From: Parafrankia discariae
Lineage (GTDB): Bacteria; Actinomycetota; Actinomycetes; Frankiales; Frankiaceae
Assembly: GCF_000373365.1 (NCBI RefSeq)
Contig: NZ_KB891237.1
Span: 1-40,905 of the forward strand
DNA: 40,905 nucleotides
Direction of reading: 5' to 3'
Below the pieces are notes generated by a model. The model was not told where the DNA came from. It saw only the letters and a program-made list of their open reading frames with translations, and made no database searches. Positions within the stretch are counted from its first letter, which is position 1. The number at the start of each line of letters is the position of its first letter. The translations under genes were made by a program, and so were the position numbers. Below are positions 7,679 to 13,108 of the stretch, piece by piece.

Positions 7679-8094
7679 TGGTGAAGCTTGTGGCGCATGG
7701 CGAGGTTCTGGCCAGGTTCGGGCACGCGCTGTCCGATCCCACCAGGGCGCGCCTGCTGCTCGTGCTGCGCAAGGGCCCGTCCTACCCGACGGAGCTCGCC
7801 GAGATTCTCTCGGTGAGCCGGACGAATCTCTCCAACCACCTCGCCTGCCTGCGGGGCTGTGGGCTGGTGGTGGCCGTCTCCGAGGGGCGGCGGCTGCGCT
7901 ACGAGCTCGCCGACGACGCCCTCGCGCACGCGTTGGACGACCTGCTCAGCGTCGTGCTCGCGGTCGATCCCGACCACGCGCACGAGGCGACGGGCGACGA
8001 CCCCGTCGCCGCCGAGGCGGAGCGGCCGGCCCGGTTCGTACCCACCGGTGCGAGCGTCGCCGCGCGCGACCTCACCGACCTGGTGGACCGGTGA
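7678..8094 (+). CDS. ArsR/SmtB-family metal sensor, CmtR-like
   Basis: A 139-residue winged-helix repressor closely resembling mycobacterial CmtR, the Cd/Pb sensor: ALSDPTRARLLLVL, then SRTNLSNHLACLRGCGLVVA in the recognition-helix region, then LRYELADDALAHAL and VVLAVDPD. The CmtR metal ligands C57 and C61 are at exactly these positions here. The third ligand, C102, is replaced by H102 in DPDHAH, so metal preference may differ (Zn or Co instead of Cd/Pb is possible). DNA release on metal binding would free the promoter palindrome that overlaps its own start. The stop overlaps the CDF exporter start by GTGA, so sensor and exporter are translationally coupled. Confidence 0.85.
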   Translation: MVKLVAHGEVLARFGHALSDPTRARLLLVLRKGPSYPTELAEILSVSRTNLSNHLACLRGCGLVVAVSEGRRLRYELADDALAHALDDLLSVVLAVDPDHAHEATGDDPVAAEAERPARFVPTGASVAARDLTDLVDR

Positions 8095-9188
8095 ACACCC
8101 TCGAGGGCCGCCACGACGGGCCCGGGCACGAGAACAGCCACAACCACGGCCACGGCAAGGGGCTCGTCCCGCCGCAGACCCTGCCCGGCCACGGTCACGA
8201 CTCCGGGCACACCCACGGCGGGCCCGGCGCGGTGGCCGGGCCCGGCGGGTCGGCACCGCGTGGCTTCGACTCCCAGAGCCGCAGGCTCGCGTTCGCGACC
8301 GGTCTGAACGTCGCGATCGTCGTCGGCCAGGCCACGGCGGGGCTGCTCGTCGGGTCGGTCGCCCTGCTCGCCGACGCCGTGCACAACCTCGCGGACGCGG
8401 TGGGTGTCGCGTTCGCGCTGATGGCGATCCGGCTCGCGCGGCAGGCGCCGTCCGCCACCCGGACCTTCGGCGGCCTGCGCTGGCCGGTGCTCGCCGCCCA
8501 GGCGAACGCGGCGAGCGTGCTGGTCGTGACCACCCTGGTCTGTGTCGAGGCCGCCGGGCGGCTCGCCCATCCCGAGCCGGTCGACGGTCTGGCCGTCCTG
8601 ATTGTGGCGATCGCCGCGTCCGTCGGAAACGGGGTCAGCGCGCTGTTCGTCCACGAACGGCACGGTGATATCAACACCAGGGCGGCGGTCACCCATCTGG
8701 CCGGCGACGCGCTGGTGTCGGTCGCGGTGGCCGGCGCCGGGCTCGTCATCTGGCTCACCGGCGGCTGGTACTGGCTCGACCCGGCGCTTTCCCTGGTCGT
8801 CGCGGCGCTGATCGGGGTCCAGGGCGTGCGCCTGCTCGCCGAGTCGTCCCGGGTGCTGCTCGAGGCGACCCCCGCCGGGCTCGACCTGGCGGTGGTGCAG
8901 GCGGACGTCCTCGCCGTGGAGGGCGTGACCGGGGTGCACGACGTGCACGTGTGGGGCCTGTCCGATCGGGTCGCCGCGGCGAGCGCCCATGTCGAGGTGG
9001 CCGGGCATCCCACCCTGGAGGAGGCGCGGGCGGTCTCCGACCGGGTCAAGGCGGTGCTGGCGGAGAAGCACGGGGTCGTCCACGCCACGGTCGAGACGGA
9101 GTGCGAGCCGTGTTCGCCCGCCGGCGGCGACCCGTGCGACGTGCGCCGGGTGACCGTGCACCAGCTGTCCCCGGCACACCGCCACTGA
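8091..9188 (+). CDS. CDF-family cation efflux transporter (CzcD/ZitB type)
   Basis: A 365-residue inner-membrane metal/proton antiporter. The N-terminus is His-rich (HENSHNHGHGKG, then GHGHDSGHTHG), typical of Zn carriers. Six membrane helices follow from about residue 68 to 250. The transport-site motifs are H98-x3-D102 in helix 2 and H202-x3-D206 in helix 5, the His/Asp set associated with Zn/Cd export. The cytosolic C-terminal domain (GVTGVHDVHVWGL) is normal but ends with an unusual Cys-rich stretch (C338, C341, C349 in TECEPCSPAGGDPC) that could bind metal. The GTG start overlaps the CmtR-like stop by four bases, so it is the regulated target of that sensor. Confidence 0.92.
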   Translation: MNTLEGRHDGPGHENSHNHGHGKGLVPPQTLPGHGHDSGHTHGGPGAVAGPGGSAPRGFDSQSRRLAFATGLNVAIVVGQATAGLLVGSVALLADAVHNLADAVGVAFALMAIRLARQAPSATRTFGGLRWPVLAAQANAASVLVVTTLVCVEAAGRLAHPEPVDGLAVLIVAIAASVGNGVSALFVHERHGDINTRAAVTHLAGDALVSVAVAGAGLVIWLTGGWYWLDPALSLVVAALIGVQGVRLLAESSRVLLEATPAGLDLAVVQADVLAVEGVTGVHDVHVWGLSDRVAAASAHVEVAGHPTLEEARAVSDRVKAVLAEKHGVVHATVETECEPCSPAGGDPCDVRRVTVHQLSPAHRH

Positions 9189-9212
9189 TCCGCGGTGCGC
9201 TGCCGCCCTTGT

Positions 9213-9236
9213 CGACTGATCGTGTGCGATCGGTCG
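9213..9236 (+). terminator. Hairpin terminator after the metal-efflux operon
   Basis: Arms CGACTGATCG and CGATCGGTCG around a TGTG loop; all ten pairs form in RNA, one as a G-U wobble. It lies 25 bases after the exporter stop. Confidence 0.55.
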
Positions 9237-9263
9237 CGGTGGGTATGTCATGTCGAGTCGGAT

Positions 9264-9285
9264 CGCGGCTTCCCCGGAAGCCGCG
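9264..9285. promoter_or_regulatory. Perfect 22-bp palindrome before the Hrp1-like gene
   Basis: Arms CGCGGCTTCC and GGAAGCCGCG with only CC between them, 40 bp upstream of the CBS-domain gene. It may be an operator or a second terminator-like hairpin. It does not match the DosR box consensus, which I looked for because the downstream gene resembles a DosR-regulon member. Confidence 0.45.
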
Positions 9286-9325
9286 GGACGGCTCCCAGCA
9301 GGCATGACGACGAAGGAGAGCAGCC

Positions 9326-9760
9326 ATGACGACCGCTCGGGACATCATGCACGGCGACGCGAAGTGCGTTGGCGCGGACGAGTCGCTGGTCAGCGCCGCC
9401 CGCATGATGCGTGACCTCGGTGTCGGCGCGCTGCCGATCTGCGGCGCCGACGACCGCCTCGGCGGCATCATCACCGACCGCGACATCGTGATCAACTGTG
9501 TGGCGGAGGGCAGGGACCCGGCGTCGACCCGCGCCGGTGATCTCGGGAAGGGCAAGCCGCTGTTCGTCCGGGCGGACGCCGACCTCGACACCGTCCTGAA
9601 CGAGATGATGACGCACCGGGTGATGCGGATGCCGGTCATCGACGACAAGCGGCTGGTCGGGATGATCAGTGAGGCCGATCTCGCCAGAAACCTCTCCGGT
9701 GACAAGCTCGGCGCTCTCGTCGAGGCGATCAAGAGCGGCCCGGCGGACCGACCCAGCTGA
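9326..9760 (+). CDS. Tandem CBS-domain protein, Hrp1-like
   Basis: A 144-residue protein made of two CBS domains (about 7-60 and 72-128), closely resembling Mycobacterium tuberculosis Hrp1 (hypoxic response protein 1): MTTARDIM, GALPICG, DDRLGGIITDRDIVI, then RVMRMPVIDDKRLVGMISEADLAR. Cys14 and Cys39, which form a disulfide in Hrp1, are conserved at the same positions. CBS pairs bind adenine nucleotides in many proteins, though Hrp1 itself has no established ligand. AAGGAGAG lies six bases before the ATG. In mycobacteria this gene is induced by DosR in low oxygen; a DosR-like regulator is encoded at 18154-18789. Its stop faces a convergent GNAT gene 24 bases away. Confidence 0.88.
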   Translation: MTTARDIMHGDAKCVGADESLVSAARMMRDLGVGALPICGADDRLGGIITDRDIVINCVAEGRDPASTRAGDLGKGKPLFVRADADLDTVLNEMMTHRVMRMPVIDDKRLVGMISEADLARNLSGDKLGALVEAIKSGPADRPS

Positions 9761-9784
9761 TCCGTCCGTTCTTCCCGCCCGGCG

Positions 9785-10480
9785 TCAGCCCGCGGCGGGC
9801 GCCGCCCGGCGCCTGCCCCGGCGGCGCCGGCCCGGCGCGCCCGGCCGGCCAGGCCGCCCCGCCCACCGCGTCCGGCGGCCGGGCAGGCACGTCAGGCGCA
9901 GCACGTCACCCTCCACCACGCACGGGCCCTGCGCGAAGCTCGCCCGGAACAGCGCCAGCGCGGCGCTGTTCTCGGCGAGCACGTTCGCGTGCAGCTCGCG
10001 CACTCCGGCCGCGACGGCGTGGCGGTCGAGTTCGGCGAGCAGCCGGCGGGCCACCCCACGGCGGTGGGCGGTGTCGACGACCGCGACCGACACCTCGGCC
10101 TCGGCCGGTCCGGTGCGGATCAGCCGCGCGATTCCCAGCGGATGGCACTCCACCGCGACCAACGCGATGTGGTCGTGGTGATCGACGTCCGCGAGGGCGC
10201 GGCGGTGCGCCGCCGGCAGAGTGCCCAGCGGTGCGTGAAAGCGCAGGTAACGGCTTCTCGGTGAGAGTCCGGCGAACACCTCGTCGACAATGTCCTGCTC
10301 GCCGGGGCGCAGCAGGCGGATTCGCGGTCCCGGCGGTGGGCAGGCGCGCGACCGGCTCCGGCGCGCGGGCCGGCGCCGTGCCGGATGCCGGTCGTCGGGC
10401 TGCCGGTGTTCGGGTTCTCCGCACTCGGGCTGCCCGTTTTCGGGCCGCCGGTGTTCGGATTGCGTGATTGGTCCGGTCAC
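9785..10480 (-). CDS. GNAT-family N-acetyltransferase
   Basis: Up to 231 residues. The GNAT core lies at about 52-200: it begins RIRLLRPGEQD, has the acetyl-CoA pyrophosphate-binding motif A as VAVVDTAHRRGVARRLLAEL (R/Q-x-x-G-x-G/A type), and a later HANVLAENSAALALFRASF segment typical of motif B. The YLRFHAPL stretch places it among acetyltransferases that resemble those fused to acyl-CoA synthetase-like Pat proteins. The N-terminal 50 residues are low complexity (repeats of Gln/Pro/Glu/His/Arg) encoded by CCGGTGTTCGGG-like repeats, and the C-terminus is Arg/Gly-rich, so the true start may lie further in. The substrate is unknown. Confidence 0.75.
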   Translation of the reverse strand: MTGPITQSEHRRPENGQPECGEPEHRQPDDRHPARRRPARRSRSRACPPPGPRIRLLRPGEQDIVDEVFAGLSPRSRYLRFHAPLGTLPAAHRRALADVDHHDHIALVAVECHPLGIARLIRTGPAEAEVSVAVVDTAHRRGVARRLLAELDRHAVAAGVRELHANVLAENSAALALFRASFAQGPCVVEGDVLRLTCLPGRRTRWAGRPGRPGAPGRRRRGRRRAAPAAG

Positions 10481-10601
10481 CCGTCCAGTTCACCCGCGGA
10501 AAAGGGCTGCTCCGGGGTTTCTGTCAGCCATCCGACCGCTTGGCCGCCGTCGCCTGGCCGACCCGGCACCCGGGCGTACCGCCTCCCACCCCGGTCGCCG
10601 A

Positions 10602-10859
10602 TCAGTTGGGGTGCGCTCCGACGGCGTCGCGGATCTCGCGGCCCATCCCGCCCGTCTGCCGCGCGCAGTGCGCACAACAGAAGAAACGCCCGGAGACCTC
10701 CACCCCATGCCCGATCACGCGGCAGTCGCAGTGCTCACAGCGCGGGGCGAGCTTCTGCACCGCGCACTCGAACGAGTCGAAGGTATACGTCTCACCGCTG
10801 ACGACCTGGATCTCGAAGGACATCCAGTATTCGTTTCCGCAGGTGTCGCAGGCACGCAT
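10602..10859 (-). CDS. Small Cys-rich metal-binding protein, metallothionein-like
   Basis: An 85-residue protein with nine cysteines: C4 and C7 (ACDTCG), C32, C41, C44, C46 (CEHCDC), C61, C62 and C65 (FFCCAHC), with H43, H51 and H64 close by. The second half (CEHCDCRVIGHGVE, then GRFFCCAHCA) resembles bacterial metallothioneins of the SmtA type, in which Cys and His bind Zn or Cd. The first half looks like a separate small zinc ribbon. The ATG at 10859 follows a very strong AAGGAGG site. It lies 121 bp upstream of and co-directional with the GNAT gene, about 1.4 kb from the metal-efflux operon. A zinc-ribbon protein of other function is the alternative. Confidence 0.7.
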   Translation of the reverse strand: MRACDTCGNEYWMSFEIQVVSGETYTFDSFECAVQKLAPRCEHCDCRVIGHGVEVSGRFFCCAHCARQTGGMGREIRDAVGAHPN

Positions 10860-11272
10860 GACGCCTCCTTGCGTCGGGATGCCTCGACGCTACTTTCGGC
10901 GTGCTCCTGATCGCATCTTCTCGCCCTCGGCGGTCCCGGGATAATCTGCGCGATCGAGGCACTCAGCCGCGTCCGGGCCGGCGGTCCGGGTGACTCGGGC
11001 AGCGACCGCGCGGTGCCGGGCCGGGTGGCCGCCCGCTTTAGCGGGAAACGGTGAAATGACGGCCGGCGGCCGATATAAATCGGTCGGTCTGGTACTGAAC
11101 CCCGGGGTCGGTTTATGCGCGCCGGCGGGCTGTTTCCGTCGTGGTGGCCCCGGGCTGGCCGCATACATTCGGATTCCGGTGTTGGTTTGACGCCGCCTGA
11201 AGTCGCTGGGGTAGCGTTCGCCCCGCACCTCGGTGCGCGCCAGTAAATGACCGCTGAGAAAGGGATCAGAAA
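10860..11272. other. 413-bp divergent intergenic region
   Basis: Divergent promoter region between the Cys-rich gene (minus) and the CsbD-like gene (plus). CCGAT and ATCGG flank ATAA at 11070-11083; the TATAAA inside is a good -10-like element, 190 bp from the plus-strand gene. GGTTT (11184-11188) and GGGTAG (11209-11214) look like SigB/SigF-type boxes but are 20 bp apart, too far for a confident call. No gene is supported. Confidence 0.4.
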
Positions 11273-11590
11273 ATGAGCCAGCAGGAGCAGCAGCAGCAGC
11301 GCCAGCAGGTGGAGCAGCAGCTCCGTCAGAACTGGCGGCAGCTCCGTTACCGCCTCCTTGACCAGTTCGGTCAGGTCAGCGCGGCGGACCTCGACTCCGC
11401 GACCGACATCCATGACCTCGTCGCCCGGATCGCGGACAAGACGCACCACAGCGAGCGTTACGTCGAGAACCGCCTGCGTGAGCTGGCCGGTGTCGGCGGC
11501 GGCCAGGGTCAGGCCGGCGAGCGCTTCGGTGGCGGCCAGCAGGGCAACCAGAGCAACCAGGGCAACCAGGGCCAGTCGTTCGGCTCCTAG
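11273..11590 (+). CDS. CsbD-like small stress protein
   Basis: A 105-residue, very Gln-rich hydrophilic protein. Residues 14-72 resemble the CsbD four-helix domain: NWRQLRYRLLDQFGQVSAADLDS followed by DLVARIADKTHHSERYVENRLREL. The N-terminus (QQEQQQQRQQVEQQ) and the Gly/Gln/Asn tail (GGQQGNQSNQGNQGQ) are low complexity. CsbD proteins are abundant general-stress proteins of unknown action; in Bacillus the gene is SigB-controlled. AAAGGGA before the ATG serves as ribosome-binding site. It is monocistronic, followed by a long nested hairpin. Confidence 0.65.
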   Translation: MSQQEQQQQRQQVEQQLRQNWRQLRYRLLDQFGQVSAADLDSATDIHDLVARIADKTHHSERYVENRLRELAGVGGGQGQAGERFGGGQQGNQSNQGNQGQSFGS

Positions 11591-11625
11591 TAACACCCTC
11601 CTGCTGACCGGCCAGGCCGGAATGA

Positions 11626-11665
11626 CGGCGCACCGTAGTTGAACAGTGTGTTCATAGGTGCGCCG
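11626..11665 (+). terminator. Nested hairpin after the CsbD-like gene
   Basis: Outer arms CGGCGCACC (11626-11634) and GGTGCGCCG (11657-11665), inner arms TGAACA and TGTTCA around GTG. Together they form a 15-bp stem with an internal loop, 36 bases after the stop. Confidence 0.65.
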
Positions 11666-11678
11666 CCCAGCTTTCCGA

Positions 11679-11720
11679 CGCTACTCGGCGCGCGTTTTCA
11701 GCACGTCGCGCCGAGTAGCG
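11679..11720 (-). terminator. 14-bp-arm hairpin at the end of the small minus-strand gene
   Basis: Perfect arms CGCTACTCGGCGCG (11679-11692) and CGCGCCGAGTAGCG (11707-11720) with a 14-base loop. The loop contains the stop codon of the minus-strand gene ending at 11698, so the stem overlaps the last codons. With the neighbouring hairpin it probably forms a bidirectional terminator between convergent genes. Confidence 0.65.
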
Positions 11721-11862
11721 ATCGGAGCTCCAGCAGGTCATCCATCAACCTGATCGTCTCCGTATTACGTGGAAGCCGGCGCAGCTCCTCCAGCATCGCG
11801 TCTGTTTCCTCAACGGTGGGGATATCGTCGATCGACGCTGCTATCTTAACGATATCGACCAC
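11698..11862 (-). CDS. Small hypothetical protein in AT-richer island
   Basis: A 54-residue acidic, helical protein of unknown function, VDIVKIAASIDDIPTV then EETDAMLEELRRLPRNT. The GTG at 11862 is preferred because AGGTGG lies seven to eight bases upstream; the frame stays open to an ATG at 11910 (70 residues). Base composition is clearly lower in G+C than the flanks, with codons such as ATA, TTA and GTT that neighbours avoid, which suggests a different origin. A small antitoxin-like or regulatory protein is possible but not shown by any motif. Confidence 0.5.
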   Translation of the reverse strand: MVDIVKIAASIDDIPTVEETDAMLEELRRLPRNTETIRLMDDLLELRSLLGATC

Positions 11863-12388
11863 GGGAGCACCACCTGTCTGCATACTGCAGAATTGCACAT
11901 GGCGATTCAACAGAAATTAAATCCAGGCTTCCTTCGTGTTAACTTCAGGCCTGGACCGGATGCGATAAGTGACGATCTGTCCCCGGTGCGGCGATCTCCG
12001 CCCTGGGCGGGCGCGATCGGCGCTGTCGCGTCATCCCGTCCCCCTTTGTCCCGTCGCCGGTCCGCCGGCAGCGTGAACGCCTGTCGCCGGAGCCGCCGGA
12101 GCGGTGCAGCGGGCCGCCGGGGAACTGAACGTGATGCCTGGTGGTCCGCGTGCCTGTCCCTTCTTCCTTCCCTTCCGGGGGGCTCCTGACGCCTGGTAGC
12201 GGACACTGGTGTGGTTCGCCCCCCCCCGGGGCCGTGACGGTCCGGCGCCGGCGCGCCTTACTGTGCATGTCGTGGAGTACGAGATCGCACCCGAGCGAAC
12301 CGCCGGACGTCCGGCGGCCCGGCGGCCCGGCCGCGCCCCCGAGGCCCTCCGACGGTTCGGTGGGGAGCGGGGCGTGTAGGCGGCGGTG
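11863..12388. other. Intergenic region upstream of the TetR gene
   Basis: The left 110 bp continue the AT-richer island and hold an inverted repeat, TCCAGGC (11922-11928) with GCCTGGA (11949-11955). The right part is GC-rich and shows no supported gene; a C-run of nine lies near 12220. Short frames around 12266-12388 have neither a ribosome-binding site nor recognisable content. Confidence 0.4.
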
Positions 12389-13048
12389 ATGACCGAGCCA
12401 CTCGGCCTGCGGGACCGCAAGAAGCAGCGCACCCGGGACGCGCTGTCCGCCGCCGCCGTCTCGCTGTTCCTGGAGCGGGGCTTCGAGCGGGTCTCCGTCG
12501 CCGAGGTGGCCGCGGCGGCCGAGGTGTCGAAGCCGACGCTGTTCAGCTACTTCCCGGCCAAGGAGGACCTGGTCCTGCACCGGGTGCTCGACCACCGTGG
12601 GGAGGCCGCCCGGGTGGTGCGGGCCCGGTCGGCCGACCGGTCGCCGCTCGGCGCGCTGGAGGCTCATTTCCTCGCGGGCCTGCGACGACACGAACCGGTC
12701 ACCGGGCTGTGCGACCTGCCCGAGGTGCTCGCCTACCACCGTCTGGTCTTCTCGACTCCGAGCCTGCTGGGCCGGATGGCCCAGTTCACCGCCGCCGACG
12801 AGGACGCCCTGGCGACCGCGCTCGCCGAGGCGGCCGGCTCGCCCGCCGTCCAGGTGGACGCCCGGCTCGCCGCGGCGGCGGTTCTCACCGTCCACCGGGT
12901 GCTGGCCCGGGAGAACTGGCGCCGCCTCGACGCCGGCGCGGCCGCGGCGGACGTCCTGCCCGCGGCCGAGGCGGTGGCCCGCCGGGCGTTCGGCGCGCTC
13001 GCCGGCCTCGCGGACCTCCCGGGTCGGGTGGTGCCCGGAGCCGGGTGA
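12389..13048 (+). CDS. TetR-family transcriptional regulator
   Basis: A 219-residue one-component repressor. The N-terminal DNA-binding domain is clear: RKKQRTRDALSAAAVSLFLE, then the helix-turn-helix VSVAEVAAAAEVSKPTLFSY and FPAKEDLVLHRVL (residues 10-65). The C-terminal ligand/dimer domain is Ala/Leu-rich and not assignable to a ligand class. A 32-bp symmetric operator-like palindrome lies 15 bp after its stop and directly before the HelD gene, so it probably represses helD and may be relieved by a small molecule. The ATG at 12389 is directly preceded by an in-frame GTG. Confidence 0.88.
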   Translation: MTEPLGLRDRKKQRTRDALSAAAVSLFLERGFERVSVAEVAAAAEVSKPTLFSYFPAKEDLVLHRVLDHRGEAARVVRARSADRSPLGALEAHFLAGLRRHEPVTGLCDLPEVLAYHRLVFSTPSLLGRMAQFTAADEDALATALAEAAGSPAVQVDARLAAAAVLTVHRVLARENWRRLDAGAAAADVLPAAEAVARRAFGALAGLADLPGRVVPGAG

Positions 13049-13063
13049 GCCGTCCCCAATCTG

Positions 13064-13095
13064 CTTTACTCGGTCAAGTTATTGACTTCGTAAAG
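13064..13095 (+). promoter_or_regulatory. 32-bp double-palindrome operator before helD
   Basis: CTTTAC, three bases, GTCAA, GTTA, TTGAC, three bases, GTAAAG: two nested inverted repeats with exactly symmetric spacing. It lies between the TetR stop (13048) and the HelD ATG (13109). TTGAC could also serve as part of a -35 element, so a bound repressor would block the promoter. Confidence 0.65.
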
Positions 13096-13108
13096 TAGAG
13101 GGGTCCTC

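Noticed and set aside
9189-9325. DosR box upstream of the Hrp1-like gene
   Set aside because: No sequence close to the GGGACT...AGTCCC palindrome is present; only unrelated inverted repeats are found.
11184-11214. SigB/SigF-type promoter (GGTTT and GGGTAG) for the CsbD-like gene
   Set aside because: The spacer is 20 bp, outside the usual 14-16 bp range, although the gene family would fit such control.
11639-11654. GAAC...GTTC resembling a LexA (SOS) box
   Set aside because: The half-sites are five bases apart instead of four and lie inside the stem of a terminator-like hairpin downstream of a gene, not in a promoter.
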